Shown: one piece after another, positions 9,230-18,320 of the stretch
Numbering within the stretch: position 1 is the stretch's first letter
Layout: every line of letters starts with the position of its first letter
Assembly (NCBI GenBank): GCA_964388665.1
Contig: CAYMBJ010000008.1
Span: 14,790-78,789 of the forward strand
Source of the DNA: CALCCV01 sp964388665
Lineage (GTDB): Bacteria > Bdellovibrionota > Bdellovibrionia > Bdellovibrionales > Bdellovibrionaceae
Length of the DNA: 64,000 bases
Direction: 5' to 3'
The notes under the pieces: model-generated
Told to the model about the DNA's origin: nothing
Databases searched by the model: none
The model's input: only the letters and a program-made list of their open reading frames with translations
Position numbers and translations under genes: made by a program

Positions 9230-9544
9230 CTAATCTGGCTTCGTCAGTTTAGATTTTTCGAGGTCTACAGCAAGTCGTAAGAGCTTATCTTCGAGGCTTT
9301 TGAGATGCAGATTGGCCTTGTGCTTCATTTGCAACAGCTCCTCTGCCAGATGAATTGCTGCTAAAACAGCAGCGCCTTGAAAATTACCATTTTTAGTCAA
9401 TGTTTGTGCTTCTTCGATCTTGGAATTAACCAATTCGACAAGCCTCTGCACCGTCTCCGCATCATGAGAGGTCTTTACCCGATAGGAAACTCCGGCTATT
9501 GAAAGATCGAAAGTCTGTTTTTGGCCCAAGGATGCTTCAACCAT
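9230..9544 (-). CDS. zapA: Cell division protein ZapA
   Basis: A small protein of 104 aa with a beta-strand N-terminal part (FDLSIAGVSYRVKTS) and a long C-terminal helix able to form a coiled coil, matching the ZapA family that cross-links FtsZ protofilaments. The segment AAVLAAIHLAEELL is typical of the family. It is the first gene of the minus-strand unit that continues through the cyclo-ligase, rny, tyrS and ferredoxin. Confidence 0.88.
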   Translation of the reverse strand: MVEASLGQKQTFDLSIAGVSYRVKTSHDAETVQRLVELVNSKIEEAQTLTKNGNFQGAAVLAAIHLAEELLQMKHKANLHLKSLEDKLLRLAVDLEKSKLTKPD

Positions 9545-9657
9545 TTTCCCTATCTCCAGAGGAACATTAAGCTTTGCTAGTAGCGCAACCGAAAAATCAT
9601 CTCCATGCTATCCATTTCTGGAGTGGGCAGCAAGCTTCCTTTTTGTGAAACAACCAG

Positions 9658-10299
9658 TCATTCACTGCTGCAACTGCAGTAAACCACCATTGAGTTCTTT
9701 CTCTCGCAATAGAGGCTGTGCTTTTTGCCCGGCGGGCGCAGCTCTAAAGAGAACAGCTCGTCCTTGCGAAGTTTGGCCAAGACTCGGGTCCCATCCTTAG
9801 TCACTTCTAAAAAATCACGTTCGTCTTCGAGCATCTCCGCTGCGGCAAAGTAAGAATTGATGACCTTCACTTCAGGATTCTTCACGTGCTCCTGTGGCAC
9901 CGGCAGATCAAAGACCATCTCGTTAGCACCATATTTTTGCAATGTGAGGTAGTAGTCCAGTTTTTGCTGTGCATTCTTCTGACTGGCCAGGCGCAGCCGT
10001 TTTAAAACACCTTCAGGCTCTCTAAACAGAACACGGCGAGCGCGAAGCTCCTTTTTCATCACAATCATTTGTCGATCGATGATTTCACGCAGCTTGTCCA
10101 TTGTGGGCGCCTTTTTAAAACCCTTGAGATCAAGTTTGGGAAGGCACTGCTGAACCTCGACAAAGGCGCGCAAGGGAACATCACCATCGCCATAGTCGAC
10201 GCTCACTTTGCTACCTTTTTGAGACGGGTCCGCCCAAGTCTTTGCTTGAAAAACAATCAATGGTAGCAGCAGTAATGGCATCAACTTCGTTTTTTTCAT
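9658..10299 (-). CDS. Secreted protein of unknown function
   Basis: About 213 aa with an N-terminal signal peptide (a Lys-rich start, hydrophobic LMPLLLLPLIVF, Ala-containing cleavage region). I chose ATG 10299; an in-frame TTG two codons upstream is possible. The mature protein is mixed-charge and probably helical in the middle, ending in a cysteine-rich tail with CERKNSMVVYCSCSSE. The three clustered cysteines could form disulfides in the periplasm or on the surface. I do not recognise the family. Confidence 0.6.
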   Translation of the reverse strand: MKKTKLMPLLLLPLIVFQAKTWADPSQKGSKVSVDYGDGDVPLRAFVEVQQCLPKLDLKGFKKAPTMDKLREIIDRQMIVMKKELRARRVLFREPEGVLKRLRLASQKNAQQKLDYYLTLQKYGANEMVFDLPVPQEHVKNPEVKVINSYFAAAEMLEDERDFLEVTKDGTRVLAKLRKDELFSLELRPPGKKHSLYCERKNSMVVYCSCSSE

Positions 10300-10350
10300 C
10301 TCCAATTAAACTATCTCAAATCAATACCTATGTCACAATTGGCATTTGCT

Positions 10351-10388
10351 AAACTTTATTGCCAAACTTTATTGCCAATTTTAATGCC
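10351..10388. repeat. 13-bp tandem repeat in a divergent promoter region
   Basis: AAACTTTATTGCC occurs twice head to tail (10351-10363, 10364-10376), followed by a degenerate third copy (AATTTTAATGCC, to 10388). It lies between the divergent genes starting at 10299 and 10541 and could be an operator array or simply an AT-rich slippage product. Confidence 0.7.
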
Positions 10389-10540
10389 AATATCCAGCCA
10401 CCAGCCACCAGTCTGCTAGACCAGCAGTGACTGTGCGTCAAAATCCTGAAATCACACAAACCTGGCCAGAAAAAAAATCAACAAAAAGAGCCAGCCTCTC
10501 CATAAAGTTCTTCGTCGATCCCCCGATAGGTAAAGTGCAT

Positions 10541-11080
10541 ATGAAAATCCTTGAATCTCTTTTACAACAAGTCCTGACGACTCTCTTTATAACCGGCATT
10601 CTGGGGGTTGCAGCACTGAGCTATGTGACCGGTGAATTCCCGCCACAAATGGGGCCGCTGAGGCAAATGATGAGTCAAGCTCAAGGTTTGATACAAAGTG
10701 GCCAGCTGCAGGCCATGCTTTCAAAAAAATCCAACTCTGCAGAAAATCCAAGTGCAGGAGCAATTGCTGGGCTCAATCACAGTCCAGATCTTCAAGGTGA
10801 CCATGCGGCCAACAGTGCGCGCGGTCATCATGCCCCGGCAGGCGCGGCAAAACCGAGAATTCCAGAAGGACATGCTGCCTTCGCGGAACTGGGGCTCCCG
10901 ATGCCTCAGCGTCTTCCATCGGCACAGAATGCAGATCATGCCGACACAAAGGCCGCGCCGCCAGCAGCAAATGCCAATAATGCCGCCGAGCTCTATCAAC
11001 TCAAGTTGCAGGTGATGCAGATGCGAAACGAACTGGACCAATTGCGGGCGCAAATGCGCGTGCTCCACACCGACAATTGA
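10541..11080 (+). CDS. Small membrane-anchored coiled-coil protein
   Basis: I chose ATG 10541 (179 aa) because it puts a hydrophobic segment (LFITGILGVAALSYV, about residues 14-32) at the N-terminus. Upstream in-frame codons exist but encode a polar stretch. After the membrane segment comes a low-complexity region rich in Ala, His, Asn and Pro, then a C-terminal heptad-like helix (YQLKLQVMQMRNELDQLRAQ). The layout suggests a bitopic protein that oligomerises. It ends 37 bases before an ABC exporter pair and may be part of that transcript. No family recognised. Confidence 0.6.
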   Translation: MKILESLLQQVLTTLFITGILGVAALSYVTGEFPPQMGPLRQMMSQAQGLIQSGQLQAMLSKKSNSAENPSAGAIAGLNHSPDLQGDHAANSARGHHAPAGAAKPRIPEGHAAFAELGLPMPQRLPSAQNADHADTKAAPPAANANNAAELYQLKLQVMQMRNELDQLRAQMRVLHTDN

Positions 11081-11117
11081 TTTTTCAACCTGATCCACAC
11101 TGTGCTAGTGTTTGGGG

Positions 11118-12899
11118 ATGCCGCAATTTTCTTCTGCAAAGAGTCTCCTTCTCTTTATCCTATTTTACAGATGGCCTATTCGCCTGGGTATATTGAGCCT
11201 CAGCCTCGTAGCGGCACTGCTAGGTTTGGCTGGTCCTTTCTTTCAAAAAGAATTTGTTGATGCGCTTTTAGGATATGATTCTCGATTGGGCTTGCAACTC
11301 ACACCATTGCCGGCAATATTTTTTGCCTTTTTGAGTTTTATTTCGGCGCAGGGTCTGGGACAACTGTGCAATTACATCTCGCAAAAGGAGTCCATCATTG
11401 CGCAGAGTCTACTTGGCCGTTTTATCTATCGCAAAACATTGGAGCTAAAACCTGATGCGATCTATGATCACCCCACAGGCGAGGTGGTGGCTCTTTATGC
11501 CACAGACGTCCCTGGCGCCACCATCCTCTTAGATCAAACTTTGCCGGCGGGAGCCTCGACGCTCTTTCCATTTATTCTCGCACCCTTCGCTTTGGCCTAC
11601 TTTTTGGATTTTTCGGTTTGGGTCACTCTGTCTGTGATGTTGACCATCACCATGCTGAATACGGCGATGGCCTTTCGCCAAAGTCGCTATTTCTTTTTGT
11701 TCAAGCAATTGGCGGCAGAAAGAGTGGGTTTGGTCAACGAATGGATCCAGAACATTCGCGCCATTCGCATATTGGGCTGGACTGACATAATGGAAGAGAG
11801 CATTTTTAAAAAGCGAATCACTGAAACTCGCAATCGCATTTTGATGGTCACCAATGGGCAAGCCATGAATGCCATTTCCTCTTCAATCACGTTCTTTCTC
11901 AATATTGTGGCCCTATCTTCACTCATTTATTTTAGTGATCGCACGCCCACCCCTGGAGATCTGTTGGCACTGCTCTGGATTTTGGGTGTGTTTCTGATTC
12001 GGCCATTTCGCCAAATGCCGTGGTTTTTTACCTTTGGCTTTGATGCTTGGACCTCGATCAAACGCATTCAGCTTTTTCTCGCAACCAAAAACACCAAAGC
12101 CAAGGTCGGAGCGGCAACCCTCAAAGATGGTCCCGACATTGCGCTTTCTGTAAATGGACTCTCGCTCAAGATCGGCAAAAAGCAAATCTTGAACAATCTA
12201 AGCTTTAAGGTTCAGGATGGCGAGCTCTTTGGCATTGTGGGTGAGGTTGGCTCCGGAAAATCCATGTTGATGCTCTCCCTATTGGGCGAAACCGGCGCGC
12301 AGTTTCGCGATTTTCAACTCTACGGCGTGGGCGTCGAGACCATCACCGCCAAAAAGTGGAAATCATTTTTTGGAATCGTACCGCAAGAGGGTTTTATTAT
12401 GAGCGCAAGCCTGCGCGACAACGTGATGTTTGACTATAATGTGTCTAAGGATTGTGATCTTAAGATCACAAAATCTCTTCAGGCAGCCTCCTTTGATTTA
12501 CACAAAGAGCGAATTGAAGCAGGACTTGATACGGTCATCGGCGAGCGCGGGGTAAATCTTTCGGGAGGTCAGAAGCAGCGGATCAGCCTGGCACGCAGCC
12601 ACTACCTTTCGGCCTCAGTGCTTTTGCTAGATGATTGCTTCAGCGCCATTGATGTCGACACAGAGGAGCGCCTGATGGACGATCTCATCTTTGGTGAATG
12701 GAAAAACAAAACAAAAATTCTAGTGACCCATCGCTTGAGGATTTTGCCCCGGTGCAACCACATTCTCTTTATTAAAGACGGACAGTGTGTCGCCACCGGA
12801 ACCTACCCTGAACTGTTTGAGAATTGCGCCGAGTTTCGCGAATTCATTGAATCGACAGAATTTGAAAAAGGAATCAGTGATGACCCAGTCCTTGCATGA
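11118..12899 (+). CDS. ABCC-like ABC exporter half, degenerate-site subunit
   Basis: A six-helix transmembrane domain (about 1-310) is fused to one nucleotide-binding domain. Walker A is GEVGSGKS, near residue 374, and the signature LSGGQKQR lies near 480. Walker B is LLLDD followed by CFSAID, so the usual catalytic Glu is Asp; the switch His is present (VTHRL). Asp in that place is typical of NBD1 in ABCC/MRP transporters and of degenerate sites in heterodimeric bacterial exporters. The next gene, overlapping by 20 bases, encodes the partner. ATG 11118 is preferred; an in-frame TTG lies two codons earlier. The substrate is unknown. Confidence 0.88.
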   Translation: MPQFSSAKSLLLFILFYRWPIRLGILSLSLVAALLGLAGPFFQKEFVDALLGYDSRLGLQLTPLPAIFFAFLSFISAQGLGQLCNYISQKESIIAQSLLGRFIYRKTLELKPDAIYDHPTGEVVALYATDVPGATILLDQTLPAGASTLFPFILAPFALAYFLDFSVWVTLSVMLTITMLNTAMAFRQSRYFFLFKQLAAERVGLVNEWIQNIRAIRILGWTDIMEESIFKKRITETRNRILMVTNGQAMNAISSSITFFLNIVALSSLIYFSDRTPTPGDLLALLWILGVFLIRPFRQMPWFFTFGFDAWTSIKRIQLFLATKNTKAKVGAATLKDGPDIALSVNGLSLKIGKKQILNNLSFKVQDGELFGIVGEVGSGKSMLMLSLLGETGAQFRDFQLYGVGVETITAKKWKSFFGIVPQEGFIMSASLRDNVMFDYNVSKDCDLKITKSLQAASFDLHKERIEAGLDTVIGERGVNLSGGQKQRISLARSHYLSASVLLLDDCFSAIDVDTEERLMDDLIFGEWKNKTKILVTHRLRILPRCNHILFIKDGQCVATGTYPELFENCAEFREFIESTEFEKGISDDPVLA

Positions 12900-14793
12900 C
12901 TCCACGGCCACGGCCAAGGGTGAGATCCCAAAGAGTGTCTTTCGCACTCTGTTTGCGGCCTACCGACCGTATCGCAAACGCATTTTATTAACACTGGCGG
13001 TGGGCCTACTGAGCCGCGTGTTGATTTTGGGAAACGCCAATGTCATCGGCATTTGGGTGGATAGCTTTTGCGGTGCCAGCGCCGCAGGCAGTACCAGCGC
13101 CGCAGGCAGCTCCAGTGGCGGTCCGACAGTGCCCTCGGCCCTTCACCACTGCCGAGACATACCCGCCGCATTTCAAAATTTCACCAATGGTCAATATTTG
13201 CTGGTGCTGCTCGCTTTGGCCACCGCAGGTTTTCTTGGCACAGCCTTTTTTAGGGTGTACTTTTCGCGCCTGTCTGCTCGGGCCATTTCAACCATTTACG
13301 ATGAGGTCACTTATCGGACCTCGCGCTTTTCGATGCCCTTTTTTGATTCCCAACCCGTCGGCAAAATTGTCACCCGGTTTTCTTCTGATTACGGCAATGT
13401 CTTTCGCATCTTCGGTGGCCCTTTGGCTGAGTTCATTTCGATCATTTTTGAAGTCATTTCTATAATCGTCTTAGCAAGTGTCGCAAATTGGTGGTTTTTG
13501 TCCTATATTGCCGTGATCGCCTGTCTTTATCTTTTCGTGTTTCAAAAGAACAAAATGAAACTGCGCATAGCCCGACGGACTCTCTCAGACAACCGCTCTC
13601 CTTCCATCTCTCATTTTGCCGAGTCCACTCAAGGCGCAAGTACGATTCGCACCTTTCGCAAAGAGAATATTTTTATCAATCGTCATGAAACTTTGGATGG
13701 AGCCTACTTGAGCCTCAAGCAAAACGCGGTTCGCCTGATTGCACTTTTTGGCTTCCAGATGAATGCGCTTACCGCACTTCTACTGTTGATGGCAGGACTG
13801 GCCAGCTATCAACTCATTCAACTCGGATGGATGAGCGTGGGTGAAGTGGGAGTGGCCTTTGGCTTTATTGTGATTGCTGGCAACTCCATACAGATGTTTT
13901 TTGAATGGCTTTCACAGTTTGAAGAGGCCCTGATTGGCGTGGATCGTCTCGATCGCTACTTGCACATGCCGATCGAGACCGGCAATTTTTTGCCCGCACG
14001 CTCGACCTTTGCTACGGACCACCCAAAGGCGGATGCCGATTCTGCCGAAGTACCACCTCCCGAGAAGGCGTTGAGCATTCGAGTCGAAGACCTGTGGTTT
14101 CGCTACTCCGAAAAGCAAAAGTGGATCTTAAAAGGAATCAATTTTCACATTCAAGCCGGAGAAAAAATCGGCATCATTGGCAAAACCGGCAGTGGCAAAT
14201 CCTCTTTGATTCAGGCGCTGTTTCACCTCTACCCAGTGGAACGCGGTCGCATCTTGCTGGGAGAGGACACGGTCACGCCTCTAGATCAGGCCACCGTGCC
14301 CCTTACCTCGTACCGTCAATGGATTTCATACATTTCGCAGGACCCCATCTTGTTTCGCGGAACTTTGCGCGAGAATATCGATCTGCTGCAGGCGCACCCC
14401 ACTGAGCATTTGATAAGTATTCTGAGACTCTTTCAGCTTTCGCAATTTGCTTCGCAACTGGGGCTAAACTTTACGATTGAAGAAAAGGGGCGCAATCTGA
14501 GCATGGGAGAGCGACAGCTGGTGTGCATGGCACGCTGCTTGCTCCAGAACTCACCCGTCGTTATTTTTGACGAAGCCACCGCGTCTATTGATCCTCACAC
14601 TGAAGAGATCATCGCCAAGGTGGCGCAGCCTTTTTTTGCTGGCAAGACTCAGATTCTTATTGCCCACCGTCTTTCCACATTAGAGAGCTGCAATCGCGTG
14701 CTGTGGATCGATGCCGGTGAGCTCGTTATGGTGGATAAGCCCGAAAAGATCATCTCGGCTTTTAAGAAAATGCGCCAACTCGAAACCACTTAA
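12880..14793 (+). CDS. ABCC-like ABC exporter half, catalytic subunit
   Basis: The start ATG lies inside the upstream gene, preceded by AAAAAGGAATCAG, giving 637 aa. The transmembrane domain is followed by a nucleotide-binding domain with Walker A GKTGSGKS (near 433), Walker B VVIFDEATASID with the catalytic Glu intact, and His in IAHRL. Its signature is altered to LSMGERQLV, as in ABCC NBD2. With the upstream protein this predicts a heterodimer with one competent and one degenerate ATP site. A periplasmic loop between the first two helices has an 18-bp tandem repeat (13077-13112) encoding Ala/Gly/Ser residues. A family-B repeat begins right after the stop. Confidence 0.9.
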   Translation: MTQSLHDSTATAKGEIPKSVFRTLFAAYRPYRKRILLTLAVGLLSRVLILGNANVIGIWVDSFCGASAAGSTSAAGSSSGGPTVPSALHHCRDIPAAFQNFTNGQYLLVLLALATAGFLGTAFFRVYFSRLSARAISTIYDEVTYRTSRFSMPFFDSQPVGKIVTRFSSDYGNVFRIFGGPLAEFISIIFEVISIIVLASVANWWFLSYIAVIACLYLFVFQKNKMKLRIARRTLSDNRSPSISHFAESTQGASTIRTFRKENIFINRHETLDGAYLSLKQNAVRLIALFGFQMNALTALLLLMAGLASYQLIQLGWMSVGEVGVAFGFIVIAGNSIQMFFEWLSQFEEALIGVDRLDRYLHMPIETGNFLPARSTFATDHPKADADSAEVPPPEKALSIRVEDLWFRYSEKQKWILKGINFHIQAGEKIGIIGKTGSGKSSLIQALFHLYPVERGRILLGEDTVTPLDQATVPLTSYRQWISYISQDPILFRGTLRENIDLLQAHPTEHLISILRLFQLSQFASQLGLNFTIEEKGRNLSMGERQLVCMARCLLQNSPVVIFDEATASIDPHTEEIIAKVAQPFFAGKTQILIAHRLSTLESCNRVLWIDAGELVMVDKPEKIISAFKKMRQLETT

Positions 14794-14812
14794 CAGGCTC
14801 CTGAAAAAAGGG
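14794..14812. repeat. Hairpin repeat, family B (left-arm fragment)
   Basis: CAGGCTCCTGAAAAAAGGG begins on the base after the ABC transporter stop codon. It matches the left arm of the full copy at 4055-4176 apart from one extra A. Confidence 0.6.
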
Positions 14813-14930
14813 ACGAATTTTTATCAGATATGGTCCAGGAATTTGATCTGCGGCAGAACCCATTGTCTCAAGTTGAGAATCTGAAAATACAACCTGCAAG
14901 TTCTTAAAAAAGCAAACCGATAAAGTCTTT

Positions 14931-16367
14931 ATGCAATCGATGAAGACATTAGTTGGCTTAGGTCTTTTTATTATCCTATTTTTGGGTGGTCTTTTGATCT
15001 TCTACTCCTTTGAACCGGAGGTGGGCGAAGGCAACTATTCCTCGTCGTTACCCAAAGTGCCAGAAACCGCCGAATGGGGTCGCGCCTTTGAGCCGTCTGA
15101 AATCATCAATCAGGTCACCGACTTCACAGGGGAGCCCTCTGTTATCTTCAATGACCCTTCCATCAATCAGGCCTGGGGGTTGAAAAAGTCTGACGCCGCT
15201 AGGGCCTGGGCAATGAGTCTCGGTTCAAACGAAATTGTGGTGGCCATCATTGATACCGGCCTCGATATCAAGCATGAGGACCTCAGCGCGAACCTCTGGA
15301 CAAATCCTGGCGAATCTGGAGTCGTTGACTCTCTCTACTGCAAAACGCTTAGAGATCCTCTTTCAGAAAAGTCGTGTGACAAGTCCCGCAATGGAAGGGA
15401 CGACGACGGCAACGGCCTTGCTGACGACATTCATGGTTGGAATTTTGTTTCAAACAATGCCGATCTCACCGACAATCATGGGCATGGCACTCACATCGCA
15501 GGCATCATTGGTGCCATAGGTGGCAATGGCAAAGGCATCATTGGCATTGCGCCAAAAGTCAGCCTGATGATCATAAAATACTACGATCCCAAAGTGGCTT
15601 CCACAGACAATCTAAAAAACACCATCGAAGGCATTAAATATGCGGTGGCCAAAGGCGCAAAAATTATCAACTACTCCGGCGGTGGCACGGAATACAGCCA
15701 AGAAGAGTTTGAGGGAGTTCGCGCCGCCGAAAAGAATGGCGTGCTGTTTGTTGCCGCTGCCGGTAATGAAAGGTCCAACTCGGATCAATTTCATTATTAC
15801 CCAGCAGACTACAAACTTAAAAACATCATTTCAGTCACAGCCGTTGATCCCGGCACAGAAGTTCTGTCGTCCTCCAACTACGGGGTCGAAACGGTGGACA
15901 TTGCAGCCCCTGGACAAAACATACTCTCAACGCTTCCAAAAAATTCATATGGATACATGACTGGAACTTCTCAGGCCACAGCCTTTGTCTCGGGTGCCGC
16001 CGTGCTACTCATGGCTCACAAGAAAGTTTCAGACGCCGAAGAAGTTAAAAAATACATTCTCAGCACAGGTGATCTCATCACCAGCCTGTTGGGACGGACC
16101 AAATACGCGCGGATTCTTAATCTCTACAATATGCTCGCCATTAAGGATGTTGGCGTAGGAGCTTCAGGCGTCAAAGCGCCCAACACCCTCAATCTGGATC
16201 GCGAGTTTTTGTCGGAGACCGCCGAGGCTCCGCAATCTACCGAAGTCTTTCAATTTGGCCGAGGAATTGCCGATGCTCTCCAAAAGGAAATCACCGAAAA
16301 GGCTGCAAAGATCTCGAAAGCCGGCTCAAAAGGAGCTCCGCCTCCCAAGGCCAAAGAAAAGCAGTGA
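14931..16367 (+). CDS. Membrane-anchored subtilisin-like serine protease (S8)
   Basis: Single N-terminal hydrophobic segment (about 8-27) acting as signal or anchor, followed by an S8 domain. Catalytic triad: Asp108 in AIIDTGLDIKH, His185 in NHGHGTH and Ser347 in MTGTSQAT. The stretch NGRDDDGNGLADDIHGWNF is the calcium-loop region of this subfamily. There is no obvious I9 prodomain, only about 75 residues between anchor and catalytic domain. The C-terminal 90 residues are low-complexity and Lys/Ala-rich. It is probably tethered in the periplasm, and the target is unknown. A second subtilase of similar type lies at 47.6-49.5 kb. Confidence 0.92.
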   Translation: MQSMKTLVGLGLFIILFLGGLLIFYSFEPEVGEGNYSSSLPKVPETAEWGRAFEPSEIINQVTDFTGEPSVIFNDPSINQAWGLKKSDAARAWAMSLGSNEIVVAIIDTGLDIKHEDLSANLWTNPGESGVVDSLYCKTLRDPLSEKSCDKSRNGRDDDGNGLADDIHGWNFVSNNADLTDNHGHGTHIAGIIGAIGGNGKGIIGIAPKVSLMIIKYYDPKVASTDNLKNTIEGIKYAVAKGAKIINYSGGGTEYSQEEFEGVRAAEKNGVLFVAAAGNERSNSDQFHYYPADYKLKNIISVTAVDPGTEVLSSSNYGVETVDIAAPGQNILSTLPKNSYGYMTGTSQATAFVSGAAVLLMAHKKVSDAEEVKKYILSTGDLITSLLGRTKYARILNLYNMLAIKDVGVGASGVKAPNTLNLDREFLSETAEAPQSTEVFQFGRGIADALQKEITEKAAKISKAGSKGAPPPKAKEKQ

Positions 16368-16376
16368 TGGGATAGG

Positions 16377-16444
16377 CGCCCCAGCGCCACCACCTTGGGC
16401 CTTCTGGGGCGTTCAGCCTCAAAAACTATTTTGCGATGAGGCTG
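16377..16444. terminator. Pair of hairpins between convergent genes
   Basis: Two stems follow the subtilase gene: CGCCCCAG (16377-16384) with CTGGGGCG (16404-16411), and CAGCCTC (16414-16420) with GAGGCTG (16438-16444). There is no clear T run, so a terminator role is only plausible. They lie directly before the convergent gene ending at 16455. Confidence 0.45.
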
Positions 16445-16454
16445 CTCGTTCAGA

Positions 16455-16760
16455 TTAAGGTCGTGGTGGAATTTCTGTCGCTACGATTTCTGGGCACATC
16501 ATACCCGTATCTTCAAGCTTGAACTGACGAACCTGAGTTACGCCATCTGCTTTAGTAACGGCTTCAAATTTCATTGCGCGTGGATTGGAATCAGAAATGT
16601 CTTTCACGCTTAAAACTTCCGAGTTCTCATCAAGCGCCGCAAAAACAGCGTCAAACTTCAACTGGCTGTAGCCCTTTAGTGAAATTGTACAGGCCAGGGC
16701 AGGTGCAGCGATCATGATTGCAGCCATTGCGAGCACTGTGTTTCTCATTAGCATTTTCAT
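16455..16760 (-). CDS. Small secreted protein
   Basis: 101 aa with a clear Sec signal peptide (NTVLAMAAIMIAAPALA) and a good ribosome binding site (AAGGGGAAAAAT before ATG). The mature part is about 77 aa with two cysteines, one right after the cleavage site and one near the C-terminus (GMMCPEI), which may form a disulfide. A Cys close to the cleavage site could also suggest a lipoprotein, but ALAC is a weak lipobox. The gene is divergent from a TIGR02147 regulator and could be under its control. Family unknown. Confidence 0.7.
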   Translation of the reverse strand: MKMLMRNTVLAMAAIMIAAPALACTISLKGYSQLKFDAVFAALDENSEVLSVKDISDSNPRAMKFEAVTKADGVTQVRQFKLEDTGMMCPEIVATEIPPRP

Positions 16761-16835
16761 ATTTTTCCCCTTGTTTATATTTGATTGTGAGTTCTCAATG
16801 AATCTCTATGACGCAAACCATAATGCGCTTTATGC

Positions 16836-16847
16836 CCTATTAATAGG
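16836..16847. promoter_or_regulatory. 12-bp perfect palindrome in a divergent promoter region
   Basis: CCTATTAATAGG lies between the small secreted gene (start 16760) and the TIGR02147 gene (start 16914). A related half-site, CTATTAGG, follows about 35 bases later at 16880. Position and symmetry suit an operator for the adjacent regulator; this is inference. Confidence 0.4.
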
Positions 16848-16913
16848 ATAAATTGATCAAAAATCATCTAGGATATTGACTATTAGGCAATTTGCATCCT
16901 ACTTAGGTCTTAT

Positions 16914-17741
16914 ATGGAAGCAAATAACATTTTCGAATGGCAAGAGTACCAGCCCTATGTTGAGCACTGTTTGGGTGGCACTCACCGACGCACCGGCAAA
17001 AAACTTGAGGCAGCAACGGCCCTTGGCTGCCACTCGGGCTACCTCTCAAGAGTCTTAAAAGGCGCGGCTCACCTTAGCCTGGAGCAGGCCGAAGCTTTTA
17101 ATTCGTTTATGGGGCACACCCCGCAGGAATCACATTACTTTTTGCTCCTTGTGCAAAAGGACCGAAGCGGAACTCAAAGCCTCAAGGCCTACTTTCAAAA
17201 TCAAATAGATGTCATCAAAGAGCAGCGTCGACAGTTGCATTTGCGGCTCGGCGAAAAGCGGCCTCTGAGTGGCGAACACGAAGCAAAGTACTACAGTCAA
17301 TGGTACTACTCAGCCATTCATGTTCTGCTTGCCATAGAAAAATTTCAGTCCATGGAATCGCTACGAGCCTATCTAAAGATCACAAAAAGAGAAGTCAGCG
17401 AGGCACTTGATTTTTTAGTCGAAATTGGTTTGGCAATTCAAGCCAATGACAAGTACCGCATTGGCCCCTCTTATCTGTATTTGGGCAAGAACTCGCCAAA
17501 CCTGCCAAAGCATCACACGAATTGGCGAATCTGTGCTGTACAGTCTTTAGGTCGTAAGTTTACAGAGGATTTGCATTTTTCCGGAGCGCTGACATTAAAC
17601 AGAAAGGATGCTGAAAAGTATCGCGAAATACTAAGAACTCGTCTCGAACATGATATGGAGCTATTTAAGTCTTCGGCCAATGAAGACGGCGCCTATGCTC
17701 TCTGTTTGGACTTTTTTGAGATCGGCTCCTCCGAAGGATAA
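16914..17741 (+). CDS. TIGR02147-family protein (putative regulator)
   Basis: 275 aa. The layout is that of the TIGR02147 family, abundant in Bdellovibrio and Fibrobacter: an N-terminal helix-turn-helix-like segment (AATALGCHSGYLSRVLKG, about residues 33-50), a 'HYFLLLVQKDR' stretch, a winged-helix-like middle (about 130-190) and a C-terminal part ending in a charged helix and LCLDFFEI. Family members are thought to be transcription factors but few have been studied. It is divergent from a small secreted protein gene, with a perfect palindrome between them. The next gene, on the opposite strand, converges 12 bases after its stop. Confidence 0.85.
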   Translation: MEANNIFEWQEYQPYVEHCLGGTHRRTGKKLEAATALGCHSGYLSRVLKGAAHLSLEQAEAFNSFMGHTPQESHYFLLLVQKDRSGTQSLKAYFQNQIDVIKEQRRQLHLRLGEKRPLSGEHEAKYYSQWYYSAIHVLLAIEKFQSMESLRAYLKITKREVSEALDFLVEIGLAIQANDKYRIGPSYLYLGKNSPNLPKHHTNWRICAVQSLGRKFTEDLHFSGALTLNRKDAEKYREILRTRLEHDMELFKSSANEDGAYALCLDFFEIGSSEG

Positions 17742-17753
17742 CCAGTAGGATAA

Positions 17754-18320
17754 TCAGAACAGATAGTATCGAAGAAAATCTCCCGGAGCACAGTAGCCTT
17801 CAAACCGATCGGACCCCGTCGCTAAGTGGGCCCGGTAGTAATGAGCATGTTCAATAAAAAAATAGTTCTCGTTTTCATGAAAGGACTTGAGCGCGGCAAA
17901 GGGCTCTGCGATGGAAATCGGCTTGTGCATCGACACCTGCAGCAAATATTGCTTGCCGCCAGCATGAAACTCATAAGACGTCGTCAATTCCGCACCAGGT
18001 TCTCGCTTTTGGAGCCCCTCAGCAGAATGATAAAAGCTAAATTCCTTGTCGCCCACTTTTAATGACGCCAAACTGCCAGCAAGATTGGAATCAAAATCAT
18101 ACATGATGAAATCCAAAAAGGCCTTCTCTGAACCCGGCATCGGAAAAATGCACTCAAGGCTCGCCGGCGCTTCCATTCCTTCAGCGCTGATGGCCCCGCC
18201 CATGGCAGCCATTGGTAGCGCCAATGATAGTACCATCACCAATGCCGATACGATTGACGACACCAACGTGAGCGAAGAATTGATTGAAGTGAAAAATTTT
18301 AGCACTTTATTTTTATTCAT
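17754..18320 (-). CDS. Secreted protein of unknown function
   Basis: I chose ATG 18320 (188 aa), which gives a signal peptide with a Lys/Asn start, a long hydrophobic core (VSSIVSALVMVLSLALPMAAMG) and a short cleavage region. An upstream in-frame start at 18386 would add 22 residues and bury the signal. The mature protein has two cysteines (LECIF and EGYCAPG), a likely disulfide. No recognised domain. Confidence 0.65.
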   Translation of the reverse strand: MNKNKVLKFFTSINSSLTLVSSIVSALVMVLSLALPMAAMGGAISAEGMEAPASLECIFPMPGSEKAFLDFIMYDFDSNLAGSLASLKVGDKEFSFYHSAEGLQKREPGAELTTSYEFHAGGKQYLLQVSMHKPISIAEPFAALKSFHENENYFFIEHAHYYRAHLATGSDRFEGYCAPGDFLRYYLF

